A DNA stretch of 64,000 bases from Pseudactinotalea terrae (GCF_009733845.1 NZ_WNXZ01000001.1:1302001-1366000); one strand, 5' to 3'; positions 7,776 to 17,552 are shown, counted from the first letter of the stretch. Translations and numbers: made by a program. Notes: generated from the sequence alone by a model not told the origin.

Positions 7776-8972
7776 CTACCAGCCGACGACGAGGGAACCG
7801 GCCTCGTAGGTGGCCACCGGGTGCGCGAGCGGCTGCGGCGTCAGCTGCTCGGCCTCGACCAGCCGGAGCGTGGGCAGGCCGGTGATCAGCCGCCGTAGCG
7901 CCACCGCGAGCTCGACCCGGGCCACCTGCTGCCCGACGCACATGTGCGCGCCGTCGCCGAACGCCAGGTGACCCTGAGCGTCCCGGTGGACGTCCAGTCG
8001 GTCCGCGCTGCTTCCCCACCGGCGTTCGTCACGGTTCGCGGAGACCGCGCTCACCGAGACGGTCGTCCCCGCCGGGATGATGCGATCACCGAGCTCGACC
8101 TCGTCGAGCGCGGTCCGCGGGAACACCGTGAGGAACATCGTCCCGTACCGGACGATCTCCTCGATCGCGGCCGGGATGCGGTCGGGATCGGCGGCCAGCG
8201 CCTCGAGCTGGCTGCGGTCGCTGAGCAGCGCCACCATCGCCGTCACGATGAAGTAGGCCACGGTGTCGCGACCGGACATGCTGAGCGTGTGCATCATCCC
8301 GAGCACCTCGGCAGCACTCAGGTCGCTCGCGAGAAGATCGGTGATCACGTCCTCGCCCGGATGCTCGCGCCGGTGGGCGATGGCCTCGCGCAGCAGATCG
8401 TGCTGCACCTGCAGCGGTGCGCCGCGCACGTACACGTCGGTGAACCTCTCGACCAGGTGCTCGGGTATCCCGAGCACGAAGGCGTGCACCTGCGCCGAGA
8501 TGGGCTCCGCGTACACCCGGGTGAGGTTCGCCGGCGAGCCGCTCTCCAGCAGCCCGCCGAACGCCGCCTCCACGATCTCCTCGACACGCTCGATGTATGA
8601 GCGCGCCGAACGCGCCGAGAAGCGCTTCGTGATCGCGCGCCGCAGCCGGAGGTGCGCCGCGCCGTCGCACCCGAGGATGTTCGAGAGCCGAGCCGCCTCG
8701 GCGATCTCCTCGTCCACCTCGCCGGGCGGCACCCGCTCCACCAGAGCCGCGTGGCTGTCAGGCATCCGCTGGGGCTGCTGGCTGAACCGCGGGTCGGAGA
8801 GGACCGCGCGGGCCTCCTCGTAGCGGGTGATCAGCAGGCCCTCGTGCCCGTCCCTATACCTCAGCGGCACCGCTGGGCCCTGCGCCCGCCAGCGAGCGAG
8901 CTCCGGCGACGGCCGCACGGGCGTGCCGTCGGCAGGGATGCTCACCGGCGCGTGGAGAGGACACTCGCTCAC
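7776..8972 (-). CDS. Cytochrome P450
   Basis: 398-residue soluble bacterial P450 monooxygenase. The I-helix oxygen-activation region reads MSGRDTVAY (Asp-Thr pair retained), the K-helix ExxR is EEIVR, and the haem-thiolate loop is FGDGAHMCVGQ with the proximal Cys. The N terminus (MSECPLHAP) resembles CYP105/107-type enzymes of actinomycetes. Substrate unknown, and no ferredoxin or reductase gene is adjacent, so redox partners must come from elsewhere. It starts 33 bases after the SPFH gene stop on the same strand with GGGAG before the GTG, so it is probably the last gene of an nfeD-SPFH-P450 transcript. Confidence 0.92.
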   Translation of the reverse strand: MSECPLHAPVSIPADGTPVRPSPELARWRAQGPAVPLRYRDGHEGLLITRYEEARAVLSDPRFSQQPQRMPDSHAALVERVPPGEVDEEIAEAARLSNILGCDGAAHLRLRRAITKRFSARSARSYIERVEEIVEAAFGGLLESGSPANLTRVYAEPISAQVHAFVLGIPEHLVERFTDVYVRGAPLQVQHDLLREAIAHRREHPGEDVITDLLASDLSAAEVLGMMHTLSMSGRDTVAYFIVTAMVALLSDRSQLEALAADPDRIPAAIEEIVRYGTMFLTVFPRTALDEVELGDRIIPAGTTVSVSAVSANRDERRWGSSADRLDVHRDAQGHLAFGDGAHMCVGQQVARVELAVALRRLITGLPTLRLVEAEQLTPQPLAHPVATYEAGSLVVGW

Positions 8973-9005
8973 GAGAACTCCCTCACGCCCCGGTGCGCCC
9001 CAGGA

Positions 9006-10157
9006 CTACTGCTGCCAGGGCTGCTGCGGCGGGATCGCCGACGGCGGCTCGTCGTTCGGCGTCTGTCCCGCCTCAGCGGCACGGGAGAACGGCATGCCTG
9101 ACGCATCGCCTGCGCTGCCGGCCTCGGCCTGGGCCTCGTCGACCTGGGTGCGCGCCTCGCGGAGCGCCTCCGAGGGGTCCTGCAGCGAGGTCTCTGGCAG
9201 GTCGATGTCGAGTCCCTCGACATCCTCCGCCGTCGACTCGCGCTCGCCCGAGCCCGGCGAGAATGCGGGCGGCGGGGTCTGGCCTCCGAACGCTCCCGCG
9301 ATCGAGCCGAGCGCCGCCGTGAACTCGGTGGGGATGACCCACAGCTTCGAGGCGGAGCCGTTCGCGATCTGCGGCAGCATCTGCAGGTACTGGTAGGCGA
9401 GCAGCTTGGGGTCCGCGTCGCCGCGGTGGATCGCGTCGAACACCTGCAGGATGGCGCGGGACTCACCCTGCGCCCGCAGGATCGCGGCCTGCGCCTGACC
9501 CTCGGCACGGAGGATCGAGGACTGCTTCTCACCCTCGGCGGTGAGGATCTGGGACTGCTTGACGCCCTCCGCCGTGAGGATCGCCGCACGACGGTCACGC
9601 TCGGCACGCATCTGCTGCTCCATGGAGCCCTGCACGCTCGCCGGCGGGTCGATCGCCTTCAGCTCGACGCGGTTGACGCGGATACCCCAGCGCCCGGTCG
9701 CCTCGTCGAGAACGCCGCGGAGCTGGCCGTTGATCTGGTCACGGCTGGTGAGCGTCTGCTCGAGGTCCATCGAACCGATGACGTTACGCAGCGTCGTCAC
9801 CGTCAGCTGCTCGATACCGGTGATGTAGTTGGCGATCTCGTAGGTCGCGGCCTTCGGGTCGGTGACCTGGAAGTAGATGACCGTGTCGATGCTCACCACG
9901 AGGTTGTCTGAGGTGATCACCGGCTGCGGGGCGAAGGAGACGACCTGCTCACGGAGGTCCACGCCGGCACGGACCCGGTCGATGAACGGGATCAGGAAGT
10001 GGAGGCCCGCGTAGAGCGTGGTCTGGTACCGCCCCAGCCGCTCGACGATCAGCGCCACTGCCTGCGGCACGATCCGCACCGCGCGCCTGATGGCGACGAC
10101 GGCGAAGATCGCCACCAGGATGAGGACAAGCAGCCCCACCACTTGAGTTCCGTCCAC
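9006..10157 (-). CDS. SPFH/band-7 (stomatin/QmcA-like) membrane protein
   Basis: 383-residue membrane-anchored scaffold protein. One N-terminal transmembrane helix (about residues 5-24, VVGLLVLILVAIFAVVAI) precedes the SPFH domain, with the classical IVPQAVALIVERLGRYQTTL, LREQVVSF and PQPVITSDNLVVSID. Residues 205-260 form an Ala/Gln/Glu-rich coiled coil (repeats of LTAEGEKQ and LRAEGQAQ), and the last 90 residues are disordered and acidic, rich in Pro, Ser and Asp. These proteins form oligomeric cages or membrane microdomains and typically pair with NfeD proteins, as here, with the NfeD gene 53 bases upstream. Confidence 0.9.
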   Translation of the reverse strand: MDGTQVVGLLVLILVAIFAVVAIRRAVRIVPQAVALIVERLGRYQTTLYAGLHFLIPFIDRVRAGVDLREQVVSFAPQPVITSDNLVVSIDTVIYFQVTDPKAATYEIANYITGIEQLTVTTLRNVIGSMDLEQTLTSRDQINGQLRGVLDEATGRWGIRVNRVELKAIDPPASVQGSMEQQMRAERDRRAAILTAEGVKQSQILTAEGEKQSSILRAEGQAQAAILRAQGESRAILQVFDAIHRGDADPKLLAYQYLQMLPQIANGSASKLWVIPTEFTAALGSIAGAFGGQTPPPAFSPGSGERESTAEDVEGLDIDLPETSLQDPSEALREARTQVDEAQAEAGSAGDASGMPFSRAAEAGQTPNDEPPSAIPPQQPWQQ

Positions 10158-10210
10158 GACTGCTCTCCCTGCTGTTCGCTACGTTTGCGGTTGTTCGTGC
10201 GGCTCTGCGG

Positions 10211-10687
10211 TCAGTAACCGGGGCCGGGCTGGCCGTACGGCTGGTGCGGCTGGTCCTGCACCTGCGGGGCGACGACGGCGGTTGCTCCGTCGATGTGCGT
10301 CACCACGACCGTGGTGCCCGCCGCCAGCATCTGACCGGGTGCTGCTGTGCGGGCGGACCACACCTCGCCCTCGAGCTTGACGCGGCCCGAACGCTCGGTG
10401 ACATCGGTGATCACGGTGGCCGTGCGGCCCACGTGCGCGCGCACGTTCGTGACCGCCTCTGGGGTGCTCTTGCGCAGCTTGTCGACCGCCATCGGTCGCA
10501 CCAGCACGAGCAACAGCACCGCAACCACCACGGCCACCATGATCTGGACCCAGAAGGGCGCGCCCAACGCTCCGGCCAGACCACCGGCCGCCGCACCGCC
10601 GGCCAGCATGAGGAACGTCAGGTCCACGGTCAACAGCTCGATGACCCCGAGCACCAGCGCGAGGCCGAACCACCACAACCAGCCCAT
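10211..10687 (-). CDS. NfeD-family membrane protein
   Basis: 158-residue short NfeD protein: two to three hydrophobic helices (about residues 3-65, opening MGWLWWFGLALVLGVIELL) followed by an OB-fold domain (about 78-145) with GRTATVITDVTERSGRVKLEGEVW and GTTVVVTHIDGATAVV. It lacks the ClpP-like protease domain of long NfeD proteins. NfeD proteins partner SPFH proteins, encoded directly downstream. A strong AGGAGG lies before the ATG. The C-terminal tail is rich in Gln, Pro and Gly. Confidence 0.85.
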   Translation of the reverse strand: MGWLWWFGLALVLGVIELLTVDLTFLMLAGGAAAGGLAGALGAPFWVQIMVAVVVAVLLLVLVRPMAVDKLRKSTPEAVTNVRAHVGRTATVITDVTERSGRVKLEGEVWSARTAAPGQMLAAGTTVVVTHIDGATAVVAPQVQDQPHQPYGQPGPGY

Positions 10688-10750
10688 GAGTTCCTCCTGT
10701 TGTCACGACCCAGGCACCCAGTCTAATGGTCGAACCTAGGTAAAGAAGGA

Positions 10751-11548
10751 CTAAAGCCGACGGTGCGTCATCGCACGAGCCGAGAACCGCCCGTCATGGC
10801 GGGACACCAGGAGGTCGAGTCCGAAGGTCGCGGACAGGTTCTGCGGGGTCATCACCCGATCCAGCTCGCCGGCCGCGACCACACCGCCGTCACGCATGAG
10901 CAGCGCGTCGGTGAAGCCCGGCGGCACCTCCTCCACGTGGTGGGTGATCAGCACCAGCACCGGGGCGAGCGGGTAGTTCGCGAGCTCGGACAGCGCGGCC
11001 ACGAGCTCCTCGCGGCCGCCGAGGTCCAACCCGGCCGCCGGCTCGTCGAGGATCAGCAGCTCCGGGTCCGTCATCAGCGCCCGAGCGATCTGCACCCGCT
11101 TGCGCTCCCCCTCGGACAACGTGCCGAAGTAGCGGTCGGCGAACCGCTCGACCCCGAACGCGGCGAGCAGGTCGCGGGCGCGCGAGACATCCATCGGGTC
11201 GTAGGACTCGCGCCATCGCCCGGTGACGCCGTAGGAGGCTGTGAGCACGACGTCGAGCACCACCTCGCCACCGGGGATCCGGTCGGCGAGCGCCGCGCTC
11301 GCGAGCCCGATCCGGGGCCGGAGCTCGAACACGTCGACCTTGCCCATCCGCTCGCCCAGGATGTCGGCGGTGCCGGAGGTCGGGTGCATCCGCGCGGACG
11401 CGATCTGCATGAGGGTGGTCTTGCCTGCGCCGTTCGCGCCGAGCACCACCCACCGATCGCCCTCGTCGACAGACCAGGAGACCTTGTCGAGAATCGTCGT
11501 CTTGCCCCGACGAACGGTTACCTCGGACAAGTCCAGAACGTCTCCCAT
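10751..11548 (-). CDS. ABC transporter ATP-binding protein
   Basis: 265-residue ABC ATPase. Walker A is LGANGAGKTTL (about residue 40), the signature is LSEGERKRVQIARAL, and Walker B is PELLILDEPAAGLDL with the switch His in LITHHVEEV. It resembles YlmA/ModF-like soluble ATPases. No permease or binding protein is adjacent, so the transported substrate, if any, is unknown. Start: TTG, ATG and a second ATG are in frame; I choose the ATG at 11548 because TAGTTT lies eight bases upstream. It is divergent from the hypothetical gene at 11591. Confidence 0.85.
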   Translation of the reverse strand: MGDVLDLSEVTVRRGKTTILDKVSWSVDEGDRWVVLGANGAGKTTLMQIASARMHPTSGTADILGERMGKVDVFELRPRIGLASAALADRIPGGEVVLDVVLTASYGVTGRWRESYDPMDVSRARDLLAAFGVERFADRYFGTLSEGERKRVQIARALMTDPELLILDEPAAGLDLGGREELVAALSELANYPLAPVLVLITHHVEEVPPGFTDALLMRDGGVVAAGELDRVMTPQNLSATFGLDLLVSRHDGRFSARAMTHRRL

Positions 11549-11556
11549 GGACATCA

Positions 11557-11562
11557 AAACTA
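11557..11562 (-). promoter_or_regulatory. -10 box, probable leaderless start at 11548
   Basis: TAGTTT on the minus strand, eight bases before the ATG at 11548. Confidence 0.4.
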
Positions 11563-11576
11563 GCTGGTTCGGCGAC

Positions 11577-11582
11577 TACCGT
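11577..11582 (+). promoter_or_regulatory. -10 box, probable leaderless start at 11591
   Basis: TACCGT eight bases before the GTG at 11591. It lies 14 bases from the opposing -10 box, so the two divergent promoters overlap almost completely. Confidence 0.4.
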
Positions 11583-11590
11583 GGGACCCC

Positions 11591-12349
11591 GTGAGCGTGT
11601 CCCTGCCTCGGAGTGTCGTGACGGCCCTGTGGGTCGGCTGCGCAGATGACGCCGAGTCCTGGCTGCCCTTCGCCGTCGAGGCCATCACCGGCACCGACGA
11701 GCCGCACCGCACCGAGGACGAGGCGCCGCTGGCCTCCCTGCTCGACAAGCTCTCGCTGCACCGCCGGGCCGGGGGCACGACCTTCAGCGCACTTCCGGTC
11801 CCGCACGAGCCGGTGGGTCTCACCGGCCCCGTGGGCGTCGCCGCGATGGATGCCGGCGAGTGCGTGGTGGTCGACGGCGGACCGGGCGTGGGTGCGCTCG
11901 TCGCCGTCCCCGATGTGGTCGCCTTCGGGTCCGCCCTGGAGCCGGGTGCCATGGTGCGCTGGCAGCTGCACAGCGCCCAGGCGTCGATCGTGCCGGTCTC
12001 GCTCGGCGAGGCCCGGCGCATGCTGGCGGAGGCCCTGGTCATCGCCGTCGACGCCCTCGAGGCGATGGACGTGGCACGGTGGCGCGCCGACGCCGCCGAG
12101 GAGATCGCTCAGCTGGCATCCTCACGGGTCCCGCCGGAGGTCGCCGACCAGCTACCGCCCGGGCTGGACCCCCGCCGCAGCGATCTGCTCGTGCGCGCCG
12201 CCCGCCTCGAGGCGATCGCCGAGCTCGCCATGGCCGACGACGGCGCCGCCGTCACCCTCTTCGCCGCCGACCAGCGCCAAGCCGCGCTGCGCCACGTCGC
12301 CGGCGCAGCCCGCCACGCGATGTCCGCCGCGAGCACATTCATCCACTGA
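11591..12349 (+). CDS. Conserved actinobacterial hypothetical protein
   Basis: I do not recognise a named domain. 252 residues, soluble, with Ala 20% or more and many acidic residues; no signal peptide or membrane helix. The N-terminal half is strand-rich (VVTALWVGCADDAESW, GVAAMDAGECVVVDGGPG) and the C-terminal half is helical (ALVIAVDALEAMDVARWRADAA onwards). A GTG at 11591 with a -10 box eight bases upstream supports the start. Its final 11 bases overlap the 3' end of glgA, which faces it. Regular codon usage for this genome indicates a real gene. Confidence 0.7.
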   Translation: MSVSLPRSVVTALWVGCADDAESWLPFAVEAITGTDEPHRTEDEAPLASLLDKLSLHRRAGGTTFSALPVPHEPVGLTGPVGVAAMDAGECVVVDGGPGVGALVAVPDVVAFGSALEPGAMVRWQLHSAQASIVPVSLGEARRMLAEALVIAVDALEAMDVARWRADAAEEIAQLASSRVPPEVADQLPPGLDPRRSDLLVRAARLEAIAELAMADDGAAVTLFAADQRQAALRHVAGAARHAMSAASTFIH

Positions 12350-13541
12350 GCACGCCGCGGTAGACCTCGAGCGTGCGCTCGGCGATCGACTCCCACGAGA
12401 AGTGGTCCGCGGCGCGACGGCGGCCTGCCGCGCCGAGCCGGGCCGCGCGCTCCGGGTCGGAGACCATCTCGGTGAGCGCGGCGGCGAGGTCGGCCACGTA
12501 GCGGTCGGGGTCCACCGGGGTACCGGTGCCGTCGGTGGCCTGCTCGATCGGCACCAGGGTTCCCGTGACGCCGTCGTCGACGACCTCGGGGATCCCGCCG
12601 GTCGCCGATGCCACCACGGGCAGCCCCACCGCCATCGCCTCGAGGTTCACGATGCCGAGAGGCTCGTACACGCTCGGGCACACGAACGCCGTCGAGGCGG
12701 CGAGCAGCGCGGTGAGCTGCTCGCGCGGCAGCATCTCCTCGATCCAGATGACCCCGGTGCGGTGCTCGCGCAACCCGAGGAACGCCGTCGACACCTCATC
12801 GGCGAGCTCGGGGGTGTCAGGGGCACCAGCGCACATGATCAGCTGCGCCTCGGGCGGAAGCTCCCGCGCCGCGCGCAACAGATAGGGCAGACCCTTCTGA
12901 CGCGTGATCCGGCCCACGAAGATCACGGCAGGGCGGCTGCGGTCCAGGCCGAAGCGCTGCGCGACCTGATCGATCACCTCCTCGCTCGGTCGCTGCCAGC
13001 CGTCGAGGTCGATGCCGTTGTGCACCACGACGACGTTCTCCGCCGCCAGGCTCGGGTAGGACCGCAGGATGTCCTCGCGCATACCGGCGCTGACCGCGAT
13101 CACCCGCGCCGCTCCCTCGTAGGCGGTCCTCTCGGCCCACGACGAGAGCGCGTAGCCACCGCCGAGCTGCTCGGCCTTCCACGGGCGCAGCGGCTCGAGA
13201 CTGTGCGCGGTGACGATGTGCGGCACGTCGTTGAGCAGACCGCCGAGGTGGCCGGCCATGTTGGCGTACCAGGTGTGCGAGTGGAGCACGTCGGCGCCGT
13301 CGACGTCAGCGGCGATCTCCAGGTCGACGCCGAGCGTGCGCAACGCCGCGTTCGCACCCGAGAGACCGGCCGGCTCGGCGTACCCGGTCACACCGTCCTC
13401 GGCGCCCTCACGCGGCCCGTCGAAGCAGCGCACCCGCACGTCGGCGTGCGCACGCAGGACGCGCGCCAGCTCGGTGACGTGCACCCCGGCGCCTCCGTAC
13501 ACGTGCGGCGGGTACTCACGGGTCAGCAGGTCGACACGCAT
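12339..13541 (-). CDS. glgA: GlgA-type glycogen synthase, actinobacterial GT4 type
   Basis: 400-residue GT-B enzyme that adds glucosyl units from ADP-glucose (or makes maltose-1-phosphate, as shown for the mycobacterial homologue GlgM) in alpha-glucan synthesis. It opens [22 protein letters not shown], the donor-loop motif of this class; [31 protein letters not shown] and the E-x7-E in [22 protein letters not shown] follow. It is shorter than the E. coli GT5 enzyme (about 477 residues), as expected for this subgroup. AAGGA stands six bases before the ATG at 13541, so I prefer that over the ATG at 13547. It is divergent from glgC, whose product is its substrate. Confidence 0.88.
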   Translation of the reverse strand: MRVDLLTREYPPHVYGGAGVHVTELARVLRAHADVRVRCFDGPREGAEDGVTGYAEPAGLSGANAALRTLGVDLEIAADVDGADVLHSHTWYANMAGHLGGLLNDVPHIVTAHSLEPLRPWKAEQLGGGYALSSWAERTAYEGAARVIAVSAGMREDILRSYPSLAAENVVVVHNGIDLDGWQRPSEEVIDQVAQRFGLDRSRPAVIFVGRITRQKGLPYLLRAARELPPEAQLIMCAGAPDTPELADEVSTAFLGLREHRTGVIWIEEMLPREQLTALLAASTAFVCPSVYEPLGIVNLEAMAVGLPVVASATGGIPEVVDDGVTGTLVPIEQATDGTGTPVDPDRYVADLAAALTEMVSDPERAARLGAAGRRRAADHFSWESIAERTLEVYRGVLSG

Positions 13542-13586
13542 GCGCATTCCTTCATCGTTCGGTGGCTCCAGGCCCTCTCTGCAGCC

Positions 13587-13592
13587 TAGGCT
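13587..13592 (+). promoter_or_regulatory. -10 box, leaderless start of glgC
   Basis: TAGGCT seven bases before the glgC ATG at 13600, inside a 58-base divergent region shared with glgA. Confidence 0.5.
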
Positions 13593-13599
13593 GACCGAT

Positions 13600-14844
13600 A
13601 TGGCAGCACCACGGGTTCTGGCGATCGTGCTCGCGGGCGGCGAGGGGAAGCGGCTGATGCCGCTCACACGGGATCGGGCCAAGCCCGCCGTGCCGTTCGG
13701 GGGCATCTACAGGTTGGTCGACTTCGCGCTCTCGAACGTCGTCAACTCCGGATACCTGCGAGTGGTGGTGCTCACGCAGTACAAGTCGCACTCGATGGAC
13801 CGCCACATCGCCAAGACGTGGCAGATGTCGCGCATGCTCGGCAACTACGTGGCACCGGTTCCCGCGCAGCAGCGCGTGGGCAAGAACTGGTTCCTCGGTT
13901 CAGCCGACGCGATCTACCAGTCCCTCAACCTGCTCGACGACGAGCGACCCGACATCGTCGTGGTCGTCGGTGCCGATCACGTGTACCGCATGGACTTCTC
14001 GCAGATGGTCGACGCGCACATCGACTCCGGCGCTGACCTCACGGTGGCGGGCATCCGGCAGCCGATCTCCCTCGCGGACCAGTTCGGCGTGATCGCCGCG
14101 AACCCCGACGACCCGACCCGCATCGCCGCGTTCCTCGAGAAGCCCGAGAACCCGCAGGGCCTCGAGGACTCCCCCGAGGAGGTTCTCGCATCGATGGGCA
14201 ACTACGTGATGAGCGCCGACGCGATGCTCGACGCCGTCACCCAGGACGCCAAGAACACCGAGTCCAAGCACGACATGGGCGGCGACATCGTGCCGTTCTT
14301 CGTGGACAAGGGCCAGGCCGGGCTCTACGACTTCATCCACAACGACGTGCAGGGCTCCACGGACCGCGACCGCGACTACTGGCGCGACGTGGGGACGCTG
14401 GACTCCTACTACGACGCCAACATGGACCTCATCGCCGTGGAGCCGGTGTTCAACCTGTACAACGAGCGTTGGCCCGTGCACACCGGTTACACCGGCCTGC
14501 CGCCGGCGAAGTTCGTGCACGCCGTCGGCGATCGCGTGGGCCGCGCCACCGACTCGATCATCTCTCCCGGCGTGGTGGTCTCCGGCGGTGACGTGCGCGG
14601 TTCGGTGCTGTCGCCCGACGTCCGCGTGAACTCCTGGGCCGACGTGGAGGACTCGGTCCTGATGGACGGCGTGATCGTGCACCGCCACGCGCAGATCCGC
14701 CGGGCGATCGTCGACAAGAACACGGTCGTCGAGGAGGGCGCGAGCGTGGGCACCGACCCCGAGCTCGACCGCTCCCGCGGCTTCACGGTCACCGACACCG
14801 GCATCACGGTGGTCCCCAAGAACGCAAGGATCACCAAGGCGTGA
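13600..14844 (+). CDS. glgC: Glucose-1-phosphate adenylyltransferase (ADP-glucose pyrophosphorylase)
   Basis: Makes ADP-glucose from ATP and glucose-1-phosphate, the committed step to glycogen. 414 residues. The nucleotidyltransferase domain has [37 protein letters not shown] (metal-binding Asp) and FLEKPENPQ with the sugar-phosphate Lys. Residues 300 onwards form the left-handed beta helix ([20 protein letters not shown]). The start is supported by the -10 box seven bases upstream. Its stop overlaps the serB start by four bases (GTGA), so serB is probably coupled to it although the pathways are unrelated. Confidence 0.95.
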   Translation: MAAPRVLAIVLAGGEGKRLMPLTRDRAKPAVPFGGIYRLVDFALSNVVNSGYLRVVVLTQYKSHSMDRHIAKTWQMSRMLGNYVAPVPAQQRVGKNWFLGSADAIYQSLNLLDDERPDIVVVVGADHVYRMDFSQMVDAHIDSGADLTVAGIRQPISLADQFGVIAANPDDPTRIAAFLEKPENPQGLEDSPEEVLASMGNYVMSADAMLDAVTQDAKNTESKHDMGGDIVPFFVDKGQAGLYDFIHNDVQGSTDRDRDYWRDVGTLDSYYDANMDLIAVEPVFNLYNERWPVHTGYTGLPPAKFVHAVGDRVGRATDSIISPGVVVSGGDVRGSVLSPDVRVNSWADVEDSVLMDGVIVHRHAQIRRAIVDKNTVVEEGASVGTDPELDRSRGFTVTDTGITVVPKNARITKA

Positions 14845-15479
14845 GCTCAGCAGCACGTCGACGACTCCTCGTGATGGACGTCGACTCCACCTTCATCACG
14901 TCCGAGCAGATCGATCTCCTCGCCTCCTACGCGGGCAGCCAGGAGAAGGTCGCCGTGATCACCGAGCGCGCCATGCAGGGCGAGCTCGACTTCGAGGCCT
15001 CGCTCCGTGAACGCGTCGCCACGCTGGCCGGGCTCCCCGTGGAGACGATCGACGCCGTCCGCGCCCAGATCTCGTTCACGCCGGGCGCCGCCGAGCTCGT
15101 GGCGCACTTCGCCGAGCGCGACTGGCCGGTCGGGCTGGTCTCAGGGGGCTTCCACGAGATCATCGACCCGCTGGTCGCCGATCTGCCCCTCGCCCGGGTG
15201 CAGGCGAACCGCTTGGAGGCTGCCGACGGCGAGCTGACGGGTCGCGTCGATGGTGCCATCGTGGGCAGGGCCACCAAGGCGAGGTTCCTCGCCGAGCTGG
15301 CCGCCGCCGTCGGGATCCCGCTCGAGGACACGATCGCGATCGGCGACGGCGCGAACGACCTCGACATGATCGCCCTCGCCGGGCTCGGCGTCGCCTTCGC
15401 GGCGAAGCCCGTGGTGGCAGCCGCCGCCGATCTCGCCCTGCCCGGACCCCGCCTCGACGAGGTCCTCGCGCACCTGTGA
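14841..15479 (+). CDS. serB: Phosphoserine phosphatase
   Basis: HAD-superfamily enzyme releasing serine from phosphoserine, the last step of serine synthesis. 212 residues with the nucleophile motif [10 protein letters not shown] (residues 9-18) directly followed by TSEQIDLLA, motif [13 protein letters not shown], the Lys in [11 protein letters not shown], and motif [12 protein letters not shown]. The length is that of the catalytic core only; the N-terminal ACT domain of longer actinobacterial SerB proteins is absent. It starts with a GTG overlapping the glgC stop. Confidence 0.93.
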   Translation: MSSAARRRLLVMDVDSTFITSEQIDLLASYAGSQEKVAVITERAMQGELDFEASLRERVATLAGLPVETIDAVRAQISFTPGAAELVAHFAERDWPVGLVSGGFHEIIDPLVADLPLARVQANRLEAADGELTGRVDGAIVGRATKARFLAELAAAVGIPLEDTIAIGDGANDLDMIALAGLGVAFAAKPVVAAAADLALPGPRLDEVLAHL

Positions 15480-15495
15480 GCTGGGCGCTGCGCGC

Positions 15496-16011
15496 TCAGC
15501 GGTGCGGCGAGGTGAGGACGGCGGTGAGGACGGCGCTCCCCCGCGCGAGGTCCGACCAGGGTGCGTCGGTGTGCAGCAGCGACAGGGACGCCGTCGGCAC
15601 GCCGATCCGCACCAGCGCGAGCGCACCGGGCTCGGACCCGGCACCGGCGAGGTGGTGCGCGGTCTCGGACACCGTGGGCTCGTGGCCGACGACGAGGACC
15701 TCGGTCACGTCCCCGGGGACCTGGGTGAGCACGTCGACGGCGTCGCTCACGTCAGCGCTGTACAGCACGTCGAGAAAGCGGACTGGGCTCGACTCCCCCA
15801 GCCCCGCCGCCACCAGCTCCCAGGTCTGCCGGGTGCGGGTCGCCGTCGAGCACAGCACGAGCTGCGGCACCCGACCGTGCTCGAGAAGGTGCTCGGCCAC
15901 CTGAGCGCACTGCGCACGGCCCTCGCGCGTGAGCTCGCGACCGTGGTCGGGGGTGTCTCGCGCACCGGCCTTCGCGTGCCGCAGCAGCGAGATCCGGCGG
16001 GCGCCTGGCAC
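15496..16011 (-). CDS. SixA-type phosphohistidine phosphatase (histidine phosphatase family)
   Basis: 171-residue single-domain histidine phosphatase. It opens VPGARRISLLRHAKAG, the RHG-type catalytic motif in its SixA form (RHAKA) with the phosphorylated His. The second catalytic region is VLVVGHEPTV with the distal His, and CSTATRTRQTW is the substrate-binding helix. E. coli SixA dephosphorylates histidine phosphotransfer proteins; the target here is unknown. The GTG start overlaps the fabI stop by one base (TAGTG), so it is the third gene of a fabG-fabI-sixA unit. Confidence 0.85.
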   Translation of the reverse strand: MPGARRISLLRHAKAGARDTPDHGRELTREGRAQCAQVAEHLLEHGRVPQLVLCSTATRTRQTWELVAAGLGESSPVRFLDVLYSADVSDAVDVLTQVPGDVTEVLVVGHEPTVSETAHHLAGAGSEPGALALVRIGVPTASLSLLHTDAPWSDLARGSAVLTAVLTSPHR

Positions 16012-16778
16012 TACTGCCCCATCGCGTGCACGCCGCCGTCGACGTGCACGACCTCGCCGGTCGTGGCCGGGAACCAGTCGCTCAGCAGCGCGACCACGGC
16101 GCGGGCGCTCGGCTCCGGGTCGTTCACGTCCCAGCCGAGCGGCGCACGCTCCGACCAGACGCTCTCCATCGTCTCGAAGCCGGGAATCGACTTGGCCGCG
16201 GTGGAGCGGACCGGGCCCGCAGAGACGAGGTTGCAGCGGATGCCGTCGGGGCCGAGGTCCCGGGCCAGGTAGCGGCTCGTGGCCTCGAACGCGGCCTTCG
16301 CGACACCCATCCAGTCGTAGACCGGCCAGGCGTAGCGTGCGTCGAACGTGAGGCCCACGACCGAGGATCCCGAGGTCATCAGCGGCTTGGCGGCGACCGC
16401 GAGCGCCTTCAGCGAGTAGGCGGAGGTCTGCAGCGCGACCGCGACGTCCTCCCACTCGCCGGCGAGGAAGTTGCCGCCCATGACGCTCTGCGGCGCGTAC
16501 CCGATCGAGTGGACCACGCCGTCGAGACCGTCGACGTGCTCCTTCACACGGTCGGCGAGGGCGTCGAGATCCTCCGCGGAGTTGACGTCCAGGTGCACCA
16601 CCGGCGCCTCGACCGGCAGCCGTCGGGAGATCACCTGGGTGAGGCGGTACGCCTTGCCGAAGCTGGTGAGCACCACGGTGGCACCCTGCTGCTGCGCGAG
16701 CTTCGCGACGTGGAACGCGAACGAGCTCTCCACGAGCACGCCGGTGACGAGGATGCGCTTGCCTTCGAGCAGGCCCAC
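16011..16778 (-). CDS. fabI: Enoyl-[acyl-carrier-protein] reductase (NADH), FabI/InhA type
   Basis: Reduces trans-2-enoyl-ACP in the last step of the fatty-acid elongation cycle. 255-residue atypical short-chain dehydrogenase: the opening GKRILVTGVLVESSFAFHVAKL is the FabI-specific nucleotide loop, HSIGYAP follows strand 4, and the catalytic Tyr-Lys pair lies in YDWMGVAKAAFEATSRYLA (Y-x6-K). ARYAWPVYDW carries the second Tyr. Family members are isoniazid or triclosan targets; sensitivity cannot be told from this. It sits 36 bases downstream of fabG and overlaps sixA by one base. Confidence 0.95.
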   Translation of the reverse strand: MGLLEGKRILVTGVLVESSFAFHVAKLAQQQGATVVLTSFGKAYRLTQVISRRLPVEAPVVHLDVNSAEDLDALADRVKEHVDGLDGVVHSIGYAPQSVMGGNFLAGEWEDVAVALQTSAYSLKALAVAAKPLMTSGSSVVGLTFDARYAWPVYDWMGVAKAAFEATSRYLARDLGPDGIRCNLVSAGPVRSTAAKSIPGFETMESVWSERAPLGWDVNDPEPSARAVVALLSDWFPATTGEVVHVDGGVHAMGQ

Positions 16779-16814
16779 TCGGGTCTCCTTCTTGTTGGTG
16801 TGTGAGGTCGGGTC

Positions 16815-17552
16815 TCAGTGACCCATGCCGAGGCCGCCGTCGACAGGGATGACGGCGCCGCTGATGTAGGACGCCGAGTCGGACGCCACGAACTCGACGG
16901 CGGCCGCCACCTCCTCGGGCTGAGCGAAGCGGCCGGCGGGGATCGCTGCCTTGTACTTGTCCTGCGTGGCCTCGGGCAGGGCGGCGGTCATCGCCGTGTC
17001 GATGTACCCGGGCGCGACCACGTTGCAGGTGATGCCCCGGCTGCCGAGCTCACGGGTGACCGAGCGGGCCATCCCGACCAGGGCGGACTTGGACGCCGCG
17101 TAGTTGACCTGGCCGGGCGACCCGTACAGGCCCACGACCGAGGAGATGAGCACGATCCGACCGTAGCGCGCGCGGACCATGCCCTTGGTGACCCGGCGTA
17201 CGCACCGGAACGTGCCCGTGAGGTTGACGTCGAGGACCTCGGCGAAGTCGTCGTCGGACATGCGCATCAGCAACGTGTCCTTGGTGATGCCGGCGTTCGC
17301 GACGAGCACCTGCACCGGCCCGAGCTCGGCCTCGATCGCCGTGAAGGCGGCGTCGACAGCCTCGCTGTCACGCATGTCCGCGACGGCGCCGAACACTCCC
17401 TCGGGGAGGTCGCCGCTGCGGTAGACGGTCGCGACCTTGTCCCCGGCCGCCACGAACCGCTCGGCGATCGCGCGACCGATCCCACGGTTCGCACCCGTGA
17501 CGACGACGACCCTCGGCTCGTGCGTGCTGCCTGCTGCCTCGTGGTCTGTCAC
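16815..17552 (-). CDS. fabG: 3-oxoacyl-[acyl-carrier-protein] reductase
   Basis: NADPH-dependent reductase of the fatty-acid elongation cycle. 245-residue classical short-chain dehydrogenase: Rossmann loop VVVTGANRGIGRAIAERF, LVANAGITKD, catalytic Ser in LISSVVGLYG, and YAASKSALVGM with Tyr-x3-Lys. The C-terminal GAVIPVDGGLGMGH is typical of FabG. The GTG start follows GGAGG. It is the first gene of the fabG-fabI-sixA unit, equivalent to mycobacterial fabG1-inhA. Confidence 0.93.
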   Translation of the reverse strand: MTDHEAAGSTHEPRVVVVTGANRGIGRAIAERFVAAGDKVATVYRSGDLPEGVFGAVADMRDSEAVDAAFTAIEAELGPVQVLVANAGITKDTLLMRMSDDDFAEVLDVNLTGTFRCVRRVTKGMVRARYGRIVLISSVVGLYGSPGQVNYAASKSALVGMARSVTRELGSRGITCNVVAPGYIDTAMTAALPEATQDKYKAAIPAGRFAQPEEVAAAVEFVASDSASYISGAVIPVDGGLGMGH